A stretch of DNA of 64,000 bases, from NCBI RefSeq assembly GCF_014696435.1, contig NZ_JACJQG010000026.1, positions 1 to 64,000 on the forward strand. The letters are read 5' to 3'. The notes below the pieces were generated by a model. That model saw only the letters and a list, made by a program, of their open reading frames with translations. It was not told where the DNA came from and searched no databases. The translations under genes were made by a program, and so were the position numbers. Of the stretch, positions 52,353-61,200 are shown piece by piece; within the stretch, counting starts at the first letter, position 1; each line of letters opens with the position of its first letter. The DNA is from Calothrix anomala FACHB-343 (GTDB lineage: Bacteria > Cyanobacteriota > Cyanobacteriia > Cyanobacteriales > Nostocaceae).

Positions 52353-52424
52353 TCAATTCTTGAGTTGAAAGGCTGTGTATTTACCCCCCAGTGCTTCAAT
52401 TATGATGCGGGTATTCGCTTCCAT
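52353..52424 (-). pseudogene. 3'-end remnant of a metal-binding-protein gene
   Basis: The reading MEANTRIIIEALGGKYTAFQ followed by LKN and a stop closely matches the last 24 residues of the intact binding protein (QANTRTIVEALGGKYTPFQV). The homology continues into the 3' palindrome. Upstream the frame runs into a stop (TAG) within about ten codons, so only the gene end survives. Confidence 0.85.
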
Positions 52425-52464
52425 CATTAAATTCAGGCGATCGCGCTATACCAGGATACACATT

Positions 52465-53106
52465 TTATGAGCTTGGATATTCAACACTACAAGTATTATC
52501 TTGTACATTAAACAGCTTTCGTTCTCGTGTTTGTGGGTTTGGATACCAAGAATAACGATTATTAGGAGAATTTAACCAATAGTTCGCAACAATTTTTTGG
52601 CATTCAGCTAAATCATTGGCTTTAAAATTAATACCTATTGTATCTTCTTTACCTATATATTCAAAGTTCTTAGAAACACAGATAAACCCATTGAAATTTT
52701 TATCTTTTATCAATGCATCTACAATGTTACCTTTAAGTTTATTAATGCAATTTTTCTGATCCCCAACTCGGTACATTACACTATATATTCTCAAGGTTGG
52801 ATAACCTTCCATGAGTCCTTTTGTACTATGATTTGATGATAGAGAATTTAATGTAATTGCATTATTAATTGCTGTTTGATTTTTACTGTTATGTCTAGTA
52901 TAGTAATAACAGGTTTTAATTGATACAATAATTAAGGCAATACCCAAAACAATTTTTAATTGATCAAACTCATTTAAATAGTTACTAATGTTAATTTTGA
53001 AAAACTTTCTAAGTATTCGATCAAATATATAACCCCATACATATATACCTAATATATAACCTAAAACATCTATTAACAAAGCTATAATAAATTTTAGATA
53101 AAACAT
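52465..53106 (-). CDS. Hypothetical membrane-anchored protein
   Basis: A 213-residue protein with two hydrophobic helices at the N-terminus (about 3-27 and 48-66) and a soluble C-terminal part containing four Cys (CINKLKG, FICVSKN, AECQKIV, NTCSVEY) and WLNSPNNRYSWYPNPQ. The region is more AT-rich than its neighbours, which may mark acquired DNA. No family is recognised. Confidence 0.65.
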   Translation of the reverse strand: MFYLKFIIALLIDVLGYILGIYVWGYIFDRILRKFFKINISNYLNEFDQLKIVLGIALIIVSIKTCYYYTRHNSKNQTAINNAITLNSLSSNHSTKGLMEGYPTLRIYSVMYRVGDQKNCINKLKGNIVDALIKDKNFNGFICVSKNFEYIGKEDTIGINFKANDLAECQKIVANYWLNSPNNRYSWYPNPQTRERKLFNVQDNTCSVEYPSS

Positions 53107-53226
53107 ATGAAAGAACCAAATAATAAATAATCAATATCATATTCATGATAATCTTGAATATAAAACAGTGGCAATAAGAAAATTTACGTAAAAAATAATA
53201 TTTATTCTTTTGCAATACATTTAGCA

Positions 53227-53256
53227 GTAGGTTGGGTTGAGGAACGAAACCCAACA
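53227..53256. repeat. Dispersed 30-bp repeat (copy B)
   Basis: Exact reverse complement of 25571-25600. Confidence 0.9.
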
Positions 53257-53378
53257 TTTGCGTTACTTCATTGCTCAGGTGGAAAAACCTCATCAAGGGG
53301 AGTAACAATCACATTCACTTTTCATCCTTCCTAAGATTTTCTTCATGAAGCTCAGGTATCACGCCACTTCACAGTACC

Positions 53379-53504
53379 TTATTTATAACTAATTAACTTA
53401 CCTGTACTTTCATCAAAGGGAATTTCTGCAAACCAGGTATTGGTGTTGATGTACTCTACCCTGGATTTCTCACAAAATTTTTCAAACTTCAGCGTTCTCT
53501 TTAT
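53379..53504 (-). pseudogene. Possible C-terminal gene remnant
   Basis: A 41-codon frame closed upstream by a stop and lacking a start reads EYINTNTWFAEIPFDESTG and ends KLISYK. The composition looks protein-like and the end is clean, but I cannot name a parent gene. Confidence 0.25.
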
Positions 53505-53579
53505 TTATAGGTCGTAGGGGCTACTTAAGCGAGATAGTCGTGCATTGGATTATATCTGTGAACCCACCCCTACAGGTTG

Positions 53580-53603
53580 TGAGAAATGCGATCGCATTTC
53601 TCA
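53580..53603. repeat. 24-bp HIP1-centred palindrome after the metal-binding protein gene
   Basis: Same sequence as 52327-52350, just past the stop of the binding-protein gene. It could form a transcription-terminating hairpin (12-bp stem). Confidence 0.85.
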
Positions 53604-53605
53604 AT

Positions 53606-54727
53606 TTATTTGTTGACTTGAAAAGGTGTATATTTACCCCCCAAGGCTTCTACTATGGTGCGGGTATTAGCTTGCATCATTTTAATATAAGTATCGCCTG
53701 CACTTCCCTTGGCACCAATAGAGTCAGAATAGAGTTGATTCGGGGCTAGTTTTACACCTGCTTCTTGGGCGACAGTTTTAATTAATGCCGGATTAATGGT
53801 AGTTTCGGCAAAAATTGCATCGACGCCGATTTTCTTAATTGATTCTACCAATCGCTGTACTGTTTGGGCGCTTGGTTGTTCTTCGGTACTAATGCCAATT
53901 AATGTACCCGCGATCGCAATTTGGTAAGCTTGTCCATAATATTGAAACGCATCATGGGTAGTCACAAGTTTGCGTTTATTAATGGGAATCGTTTGAATTT
54001 GCTGATTAATCCACTTATCTAACTGTTTTAGCTCAGTGGTAAGTTCCTTTGCGTTCTGAGTAAATTTTTCTTTATCTTCCGGCGATAATTGAATTAAAGC
54101 ATCGCGAATCGCATTTACCATTGCGATCGCATTTTCTGCACTCCCCCAAACATGAGGATCGGGTACTATTTCACCTTTACCCTTATCTAACTGCAAGGGT
54201 TTGACAACTTCTCCCACCGCTACCCGCTTTACCTTTCCACCCGCAGCATTCATTAATTTAATCAGCCCAGGTTCTAAATTGTAGCCGTTATATAAAATCA
54301 AGTTTGCTGTTTCCATCACCCGGCTATCTGCTGGTACCGGTTCGTAAACATGGGGATCTGTACCCGGTTTGAGAATTCCCGTTACCTTAACTTCATCACC
54401 AGCAACCTCTTGAGTTAGATCGGCAATAATTGTGCTAGTGGCGACAACTTGCGGTTTACCATCGCCTTGAGAATTATTACCACCATTCGGCTGACTGCAC
54501 CCAAATAAAGCCATAGGCAGAAGCATTCCCAGGCATATCTGCGAAACAATATTCTTCAATTGGCGATTGTTGACGGTTGACGGTTGACTGTTGACCGTTG
54601 ACGGTTGACTGTTGACTGTTGACTGTTGACTGTTGACTGTTGACTGTTGACGGTTGACGGTTGACGGTTGACTGTTGACCGTTGACTGTTGACTCTTACC
54701 CTTATCTATCTTCAGCATTAGTTTCAC
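53606..54727 (-). CDS. Metal ABC transporter substrate-binding lipoprotein (Mn/Zn type)
   Basis: A 373-residue cluster A-I binding protein. The lipobox is ALFGC (Cys77). The mature domain shows VVATSTIIADLTQEVAG, the metal ligands in GTDPHVYEPVPAD and VPDPHVWGS, TTHDAFQYYGQAY, and FAETTINPALIKTVAQEAG. It lacks the His-rich loop of zinc-specific ZnuA, so manganese is somewhat more likely. The signal sequence is preceded by an in-frame heptapeptide array (about residues 13-54, STVNSQP units) coded by 18 TTGACTG-type heptamers; normal family members have only about 20-25 residues before the lipobox Cys. It diverges from the ATPase gene. Confidence 0.92.
   Translation of the reverse strand: MKLMLKIDKGKSQQSTVNSQPSTVNRQQSTVNSQQSTVNSQPSTVNSQPSTVNNRQLKNIVSQICLGMLLPMALFGCSQPNGGNNSQGDGKPQVVATSTIIADLTQEVAGDEVKVTGILKPGTDPHVYEPVPADSRVMETANLILYNGYNLEPGLIKLMNAAGGKVKRVAVGEVVKPLQLDKGKGEIVPDPHVWGSAENAIAMVNAIRDALIQLSPEDKEKFTQNAKELTTELKQLDKWINQQIQTIPINKRKLVTTHDAFQYYGQAYQIAIAGTLIGISTEEQPSAQTVQRLVESIKKIGVDAIFAETTINPALIKTVAQEAGVKLAPNQLYSDSIGAKGSAGDTYIKMMQANTRTIVEALGGKYTPFQVNK
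54570..54695. repeat. 18-copy heptamer array inside the metal-binding protein gene
   Basis: Eighteen uninterrupted units of TTGACGG, TTGACTG or TTGACCG. Since 7 is not a multiple of 3, three units (21 bases) encode each seven-residue period, and 18 units keep the frame. Confidence 0.95.
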
Positions 54728-54904
54728 TTATTTACAACATTATTCCTCTCTATAGATTTTTTCATAATTTTCTCATTTTTATAGTAAGCTCAAGTTAATG
54801 AAATATAAAACACCATTATGATAAACGTCTCTTTTTACACCAAGTTTAATAAATCACAGAGAAATACCAGGGAACAATCGGCACAAGTTATACATACTCA
54901 TGAT

Positions 54905-55645
54905 ATGAAATCCACAGCAGGAATTAACATTGCCCATTTAGGGGTACATTACCGCAGCCAAGAAGCTTTAAGAGACGTTAATTGTTATATTGAACCAGGT
55001 AAACTTACAGGTATTTTTGGCCCCAATGGTGCAGGTAAAAGTACCTTAATGAAAGCGATGTTGGGCTTAGTTCCCAAAAGTAGCGGTAATGCATTATACC
55101 AAGGCAAGCCATTAATGCAGCAACTAGAAAAAGTTGCCTATGTTCCCCAGCGTAGCCAAATTGACTGGACTTATCCGGCGACAGTGTGGGATGTGGTGAT
55201 GATGGGGCGAGTAAAAAAGACTGGATGGTTGCGTAGCTTTTCCGCAGTTAGCCGCCAAGTAGCAAATAATGCTTTGGAAAGAGTGGGAATGAATAATTTT
55301 CGCGATCGCCCGATTGGCGAACTTTCCGGAGGACAACAGCAGCGAGTATTTTTAGCCCGTGCTTTAACGCAGCAAGCCGATATATTTTGTTTTGACGAAC
55401 CCTTAGTAGGTATCGATCAAAAGACTCAAACAGTTATTTTTGAAGTCTTTGAGGAACTTGCAACCGCAGGTAAAATTGTCTTAGTAGTTAACCACGACTT
55501 AGGCGAATCTATCGCTCACTTTGATGATTTAATATTATTAAACCGAGAATTAATGGCCACAGGTTCACGGCAAGAAGTACTCACCGAAGCAAACTTAAAC
55601 CGTGCTTATGGTGGTAAGGTTATGTACTTTTCTGATGCGGCTTAA
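54905..55645 (+). CDS. Metal ABC transporter ATP-binding protein (Mn/Zn type)
   Basis: A 246-residue ATPase. Walker A is IFGPNGAGKSTLMKAML, Q-loop VPQRSQIDWTYPATVWDVVM, signature LSGGQQQRVFLARAL, Walker B ADIFCFDEPLVGID and switch VVNHDLGES, all typical of the manganese/zinc importer ATPases. ATG 54905 (MKSTAGINIAHLGVHYR) fits the family; an upstream ATG (54818) would add 29 unusual residues. The permease gene follows 131 bases later, and the binding-protein gene diverges. Confidence 0.93.
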   Translation: MKSTAGINIAHLGVHYRSQEALRDVNCYIEPGKLTGIFGPNGAGKSTLMKAMLGLVPKSSGNALYQGKPLMQQLEKVAYVPQRSQIDWTYPATVWDVVMMGRVKKTGWLRSFSAVSRQVANNALERVGMNNFRDRPIGELSGGQQQRVFLARALTQQADIFCFDEPLVGIDQKTQTVIFEVFEELATAGKIVLVVNHDLGESIAHFDDLILLNRELMATGSRQEVLTEANLNRAYGGKVMYFSDAA

Positions 55646-55649
55646 TAGT

Positions 55650-55776
55650 TCATAGTCATTAGTCATTAGTCATTAGTCATTGGCGATAGAAGAAAGACAG
55701 ATGGCAGAAGGGATTTATTAGACAAATGACAAAGAACAAATGACAAAGGACAAATGACAAAGGACAAATAACAAAT
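55650..55776. repeat. CATTAGT and AAATGAC repeats between transporter genes
   Basis: Four GTCATTA units (55655-55682), then four GACAAAG/AACAAAT-type units (55724-55768) that run up to the permease start. Confidence 0.85.
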
Positions 55777-56652
55777 ATGACAATTCAATCATTAATTGAG
55801 CCATTACAATATGGCTTTATGCAGCGATCGCTAGCCATCGCGATATTAGTCGGCTTATTGTGTGCAGTTGTGGGCAGTTACTTGATGGTACAACGATTGG
55901 CGTTACTGGGTGATGCCATCAGTCACTCAGTTTTGCCAGGATTAGCGATCGCCTTTATGGTGGGGGCTAATATATTTGTTGGTGCGTTTATTGCTGGCGT
56001 TGTCAGTACAATGGCGATCGCACTTATTAGAACGCGATCGCCAATTAAAGAAGATGCAGCAATGGGAATAGTTTTCTCTGCATTCTTCGCCTTAGGAATT
56101 ACCTTAATTACGGTCATTCAAAAAGATAATAAAATCGACCTGAATCACTTTCTCTTTGGTAATATTCTTGGTGTTACCATTGATGAAGTACGCGATACAG
56201 CTATCATTGCCGCAGTTGTGTTGATAGTAGTAGTTTTACTCTACAAAGAACTATTATTTTACACCTTTGACCCCTTAGGCGCACAAGCCGCAGGTTTACC
56301 AGTTAATCGCCTCAATTTTGGTTTAATGCTGCTGATTGCTTTAACAATTGTCGCCAGCATGAAAGCTGTAGGTGTAATTCTCGTACTTTCTCTATTAATT
56401 ACCCCCGGTGCTACCGCCTATTTATTAGTAAAACGGCTCAATCAAGTAATGATTTTGGGTGCAGTTATCGGCGTAACTTCTAGTATTAGCGGTATGTACC
56501 TGAGTTACTTTTATAATTTACCCTCCGGCCCCGCAATTGTGTTAGTAGTATCGGGGTTATTTGTATTAGCATTATTATTTAGTCCGCGACATGGGATATT
56601 TGCACCCCAGAAAAAAGAACTAGTGGTTCATCGCGTAAATTCTGAGGAGTAA
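55777..56652 (+). CDS. Metal ABC transporter permease (Mn/Zn type)
   Basis: A 291-residue membrane permease with about eight helices. Family features: MVQRLALLGDAISHSVLPGLAIAF, EDAAMGIVFSAFFALGITLI, FGNILGVT, DPLGAQAAGLPVNRLNFGLML and VGVILVLSLLITPGATAYLL. It pairs with the ATPase and the divergent binding protein to form one high-affinity importer. The start ATG follows an AAATATG repeat remnant. Confidence 0.94.
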   Translation: MTIQSLIEPLQYGFMQRSLAIAILVGLLCAVVGSYLMVQRLALLGDAISHSVLPGLAIAFMVGANIFVGAFIAGVVSTMAIALIRTRSPIKEDAAMGIVFSAFFALGITLITVIQKDNKIDLNHFLFGNILGVTIDEVRDTAIIAAVVLIVVVLLYKELLFYTFDPLGAQAAGLPVNRLNFGLMLLIALTIVASMKAVGVILVLSLLITPGATAYLLVKRLNQVMILGAVIGVTSSISGMYLSYFYNLPSGPAIVLVVSGLFVLALLFSPRHGIFAPQKKELVVHRVNSEE

Positions 56653-56698
56653 AAAACGAACCGCGTTCGACGTACTCCAAAGGAGAACTCCCAGAGTA

Positions 56699-56757
56699 GT
56701 CGTTCCCGCAGGGTAGACACGAATTACTCGTTCGACGAAGTCGTTCCCGCAGGGTAG
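56699..56757. repeat. 18-bp direct repeat after the permease gene
   Basis: GTCGTTCCCGCAGGGTAG occurs at 56699-56716 and 56740-56757, each preceded by a TTCGACG-type context. Confidence 0.9.
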
Positions 56758-56860
56758 GAAGAGAAAAGAAGAAGAAACTTACCATACATAATTAATGAGA
56801 CAAAGCACTAGTGTTATCTTAAGAAATATTTGGAATTAAGAATTACCAAAACCAAAACAA

Positions 56861-57109
56861 ATGACTATCACTGTCAACGCGGCTGAAGCAACCACAAAAT
56901 TTGCTGAACTTCTCAGTCAAGTATTGCTAGGTGAAGAAGTTGTAATTGCAGAACAGGGTATTCCCCTTGCACGTTTAGTCCCGATCGCAAATAATAGTTC
57001 TCCTCGCATTCCTGGCTTAGATAAAGGTAAAGTGTTTATGACATCCGATTTCAACGAACCTTTACCAGAAGAAATTTTGAGTGATTTTGAAAATTCTCAC
57101 ATTATTTAG
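56861..57109 (+). CDS. Phd/YefM-type antitoxin
   Basis: An 82-residue antitoxin. The N-terminal DNA-binding fold reads MTITVNAAEATTKFAELLSQ with the family LLGEEVVIAEQGIPLARLVP; the C-terminal part (PGLDKGKVFMTSDFNEPLPE) is the toxin-binding tail. Such proteins neutralise a PIN-domain RNase (VapC-type) encoded just downstream, and repress the operon. Here only a toxin stump follows, so this is an orphan antitoxin. Confidence 0.9.
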   Translation: MTITVNAAEATTKFAELLSQVLLGEEVVIAEQGIPLARLVPIANNSSPRIPGLDKGKVFMTSDFNEPLPEEILSDFENSHII

Positions 57110-57111
57110 TA

Positions 57112-57177
57112 ATGAGAGCTTTACTGGATACCCAGACAAAATGCGATCGCCTAACTAAAGCTTGTTCCAAATCATAA
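57112..57177 (+). pseudogene. Truncated PIN-domain toxin
   Basis: Starting two bases after the antitoxin stop, MRALLDTQTKCDRLTKACSK and a stop match only the first six or seven residues of a VapC-type toxin (usual start M-x-x-LLDTHT). The catalytic acidic residues beyond the first Asp are lost. It is a decayed toxin gene. Confidence 0.8.
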
Positions 57178-57325
57178 CTCGCGATCGCCAATCAACTTTT
57201 ATAGTTTGGATAATCAGGCTGAGTAAAAAAACAATAAGGCTTTGCGATCGCTTACAAAAACAGTGCCAAGGTCACTAATATAATGTATAATCCCGGACAT
57301 TGGAACTACTCTCACGGGATTGAGT

Positions 57326-58033
57326 ATGGATAAAGCGCTCATAGATCAGCTAATACAGACTGTTCGCCAAGAGTTAATTCCGCAACTCAAGATAGAGAGT
57401 ATCGATCCTCACGATCCAGTAGTATTTACCTATCTTCCCCAACCTTGGCAAAAATTAGGCGCAGGAAATTACGCCGCAGTGGTTTACCATCCAGATTATC
57501 CTCACTGGGTAGTAAAAATTTACGCACCGGGACGCCCTGGTTTTGAGGAAGAAGTAGAAGTATACCGTCTTCTAGGTTCTCACCCGGCTTTCTCGGAATG
57601 TTTTTATGCTCAAAATGGCGTGTTAATTCTTAAGCGTTTATACGGTGTAACGCTGTATGATGCAATTCAACGTGGTCTGCGTATACCCAAGCAAGTAATT
57701 GAAGATATCGACCAAGCTTTAGATTATGCACGTAAACGGGGACTATATCCCCATGATGTGCATGGGCGAAATGTAATGATGTATGAAGGTAAGGGATTAG
57801 TCGTTGATATTTCCGACTTTCTCCATGAAGACAAATGTGGCAAATGGGATAACCTCAAACGAGGATACTATTGGTTATATCGCCCAATTCTGGCACCATT
57901 GCGGATCAAGATTCCCTACTTTTTGCTAAATGTTGTCCGCAAAACTTATCGCTTCTTCTCTAAATTAAAGCAAGCAGGCGATGGCATTTTTGCGAAAATT
58001 TCTCGAAGACATCACAAAAAGAAACATTCTTGA
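57326..58033 (+). CDS. Small protein kinase-like protein
   Basis: A 235-residue protein with a shortened kinase fold. The P-loop-like LGAGNYAAVVYHP (about 44-56), a lysine in WVVKIYA, a catalytic-loop-like PHDVHGRNVMMYE (about 148-160) and a metal-binding VVDISDFLHED (about 165-175) are in the expected order. The C-terminus is a basic helix tail rich in Arg/Lys (about 195-235). It is much shorter than a Hanks-type kinase and resembles RIO/Kdo-like or fructosamine-type folds. ATG 57326 is preferred to TTG 57320. Confidence 0.8.
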   Translation: MDKALIDQLIQTVRQELIPQLKIESIDPHDPVVFTYLPQPWQKLGAGNYAAVVYHPDYPHWVVKIYAPGRPGFEEEVEVYRLLGSHPAFSECFYAQNGVLILKRLYGVTLYDAIQRGLRIPKQVIEDIDQALDYARKRGLYPHDVHGRNVMMYEGKGLVVDISDFLHEDKCGKWDNLKRGYYWLYRPILAPLRIKIPYFLLNVVRKTYRFFSKLKQAGDGIFAKISRRHHKKKHS

Positions 58034-58035
58034 GT

Positions 58036-58080
58036 TGGTCATTTGTCATTTGTCATTTGTCATTTGTCATTTGTCATTGG
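58036..58080. repeat. CATTTGT heptamer array
   Basis: Six units of GTCATTT/GTCATTG. Confidence 0.9.
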
Positions 58081-58197
58081 TAAGGGTTTCAGGCTATTTA
58101 TGTCAATTATAGAGTTGAGTATAATTACTGAGTTAACGTCAGCTTATTTTATGTAAATGACACCAATTTACATTCTAATACGTAATTAAAATTCTGG

Positions 58198-58222
58198 TAG
58201 GGGCGGGGTTTCCCCGCCCTGG
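58198..58222. repeat. GC-rich palindrome also found at 38423-38450
   Basis: TAGGGGCGGGGT and its inverse CCCCGCCCT are joined by TTT here and by AA at 38423-38450. Confidence 0.75.
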
Positions 58223-58236
58223 TGAAGGTTTCAATG

Positions 58237-61200
58237 TTAAGTTTTAGATTGCGATTTGATTAAAAGTTGTTGAATTGTGGCTATAAGGTGTTGCAGTCTA
58301 ACTGGCTTAGTTAAATATTCATTAGCGCCAGCTGCTAGACAAGTTTCGCGATCGCCTGGCATGGCTAGCGCCGTTAAAGCAATAATGGGAATATGATTAA
58401 ATTGGACATCCTCCCGAATGCGCTGGATGGCTTCTATTCCGTCCATTTCTGGCATTTGAATATCCATTAAAATTATGTCGGGATGTTGACTATAAATCTG
58501 CTCAATGGCTTGTTTTCCATCGTTGGCGATCGCTAAACGATATCCGCGATGTTGCAAATAGTTAGCCATTGTAGTGATATTGGCTTGATTGTCTTCTACC
58601 AATAAAATCAAAGCAGAGGTGTTTGGCATAACAGCGATCGCTGAGGATATCCCAGAGTTAGGAGATTGTACTTCCGGCACAGTTGGAGAATTGCGATCGC
58701 TGCTAATGTAGGGAATGCGCACAGTAAAACAACTCCCTTCTCCTACCTGACTGGTAACTGAGACTGTACCACCATGTAAAGTAATAATGCGCTGTACTAA
58801 TGCCAAACCTAAACCAGTGCCATTGTACTGGCGGTTGAGGTTGCTATCCAACTGGATGAAAGGCTGAAATAATTTGTGAATATCTTCAGAGGCGATACCA
58901 ATACCAGTGTCACTCACAGTAAAATTCACATGCGGAACAGAAGATGGTGAATTTTCTCCCTCTGCTACTTCTAGCCATACCTTGAGCGTCACCACACCCC
59001 CTGCAGGGGTAAACTTAATCGCGTTGCTGAGTAAGTTAATTAGTACTTGACGCAAACGGCGATCGTCCGCTTGCATACTACCCAAAGACTCGGCAATATC
59101 AGTCATCAGGCGAAGATTTTTATTTAACGCCAGCTGTTGAACAAACAACAAACTGCTATGACACAGACTTTTAACTGGGCTGTCACTCAGTTGCAGTTCC
59201 AGTTTACCCGATTCAATTTTAGCTAAATCAAGGATCTCATTGATCAGTTCTAGTAAATGTCTACCACTCCGTTCGATAGTCGCGATCGCTTTTGCTTGCC
59301 GTTGATTAATCTCACCAAATATAGCTTCATTAAATGCTTCAGACATCCCCAAAATCGCATTCAGTGGTGTACGCAATTCATGGCTCATATTCGCCAAAAA
59401 TTCATCTTTGAGGCGAGTCGCACGGGCTAGTTCAAGATTAGCTTGGGTAAGTTCCTGATTTATTTGATAAAGTTGTGCTTCCGCGCGTTTGCGTTCAGTA
59501 ATATCATAGTTAATCCCTACCATTCGTTGGGGTTGGCCCTGCTCATTGCGTTGAACTAGAGCTATTGCTCTAATAAAGTGAATGCTGCCGTCTGGATGCA
59601 CCGCACGAAATTCTGTATTAAATTCTTTTTCTCCCCTAATAGCAGCCTGAAGAGCAGCTTCAGCGTCAACAAGATCATCTGGATAAACCGCCTTCCGCCA
59701 ATCCTCATATGTAGCGGGAATTTCTGAGCGTTGCATCCCATACAGTTCATACATCCGGTCATCCCATTCTGCTTCGTGAACCAAATCCCAGTCCCAAGTG
59801 CCAATTGCTCCGGCTGCGAGTGCCAAGTTCAAGCGATCGGAAAGATTTTGTAATTTTTCTTGGGTTTGTTTGCGTTCGGTAATATCGGTTTCTGAACCAC
59901 TCATGCGGATGACCTTACCTGTTTCATCCCACAAAGCCTGACCCCGGTCTAAAATCCAGATATATGAGCCATCTTTTTGCTGTACTCGGTATTCTGCTTG
60001 AAAAAACGGTGTTTTTTGGGCAAAATGGTCATTCAATGATTGCATCACCATCTCGTAATCGTCGGGATGAATGCGACTTGACCATTCTTCTAAGTTGTTG
60101 CTAATTTCCGCATCGCTATAGCCCCGCATTTGTTTCCAGCGAGTTGATAAAAATACCTCATTATTTTTGATATCCCAATCCCAGATACCATCATTAGTCC
60201 CTTGCAATACTAAATGCCAACGTTCTTCGCTAGCTTGCAACGCTGCGGTGCGGCGTTTCACTCTCTCTTCTAGTTCCTGATTTAGTTGTAGCAATGCTTG
60301 CTCTGCCAGAATTCGTTCGGTAATATCAACAGCCACACCACCAATTAAGTATTGTCCTGATGTTTGCGGCAAAGGGAATTTGTAAACTAAAAAATCCCCT
60401 AATGTGCCATCTTTTCTCGGAGCTTTTTCTACAGTTTCCAGAACTTCTTGGGTTTGCGCCACCAGACGAATATTATCTAAAAACTGTTGAGCAATTTCTA
60501 CCGGATACAAATCAAAGACTGTCTTACCAATTACATCTTCTACGGTTTTAGCTGGAAGTTGAATGTTATCAAGATAAGTTTGGCTGAGATAAACGAGCCT
60601 ACCTTCTGCATCAGTAATCCACGAGGCTGTAAGACTATGATTCATGAATGCCTGAAACCTGGCTTCACTTGCCTGCAGGGCAATTTCTGCCTGTTTACGC
60701 TGGCTAATGTCCTCAATCACACTAATCATGTATTGTGGATGATGCAAACTATCATGCGCTAAAGAAACAGTCAGTTTAATCCAGATAACCGACCTATCCT
60801 TGCGGATATAGCGTTTATCCATTGAATAGGTATTAATTGTGCCTGCCAGCAGCATTTGTAATTGTTGTAAATCTGCTGCTAAATCATCTGGATGAGTAAT
60901 TTCTTGGAAAGTTAAGTTCATCAATTCCGACTGGCGGTATCCGGTAATCTCACAAAATCGTCGGTTAACGCGCAAGAATTGCCCGCTTAATAGTATATGA
61001 CTGATGCCCACTGCTGCTTGCTCAAAGGTGCTGCGAAATCGCTCTACACTTTCTCTGAGGGTTTTCTCAGTGCGTTTGCGCTCCTCCATCTGGGTTTGTG
61101 CTATTTCATAAGCACTAGCTTGTTGAATCGCGATCGCTATTTGTACCGCTAGTTGATCCAACAATTCCAATTCCAATGCATCCCATTGTCTAGGCGCATG

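Larger units (their letters stand above)
53107..53605. other. Gene-free gap with repeat and gene remnant
   Basis: Contains the inverse copy of the 30-bp repeat (53227-53256), a possible gene remnant (53379-53504, minus) and the palindrome 53580-53603. Nothing else recognised. Confidence 0.6.

Noticed and set aside
52181-52399. 72-codon minus-strand open frame upstream of the hypothetical membrane protein
   Set aside because: It begins out of frame within the metal-binding-protein gene remnant and crosses its palindrome. A short real gene cannot be excluded, but nothing supports it.
53021-53308. 95-codon minus-strand open frame overlapping the 213-residue hypothetical gene
   Set aside because: It overlaps the better supported frame and covers the dispersed 30-bp repeat.
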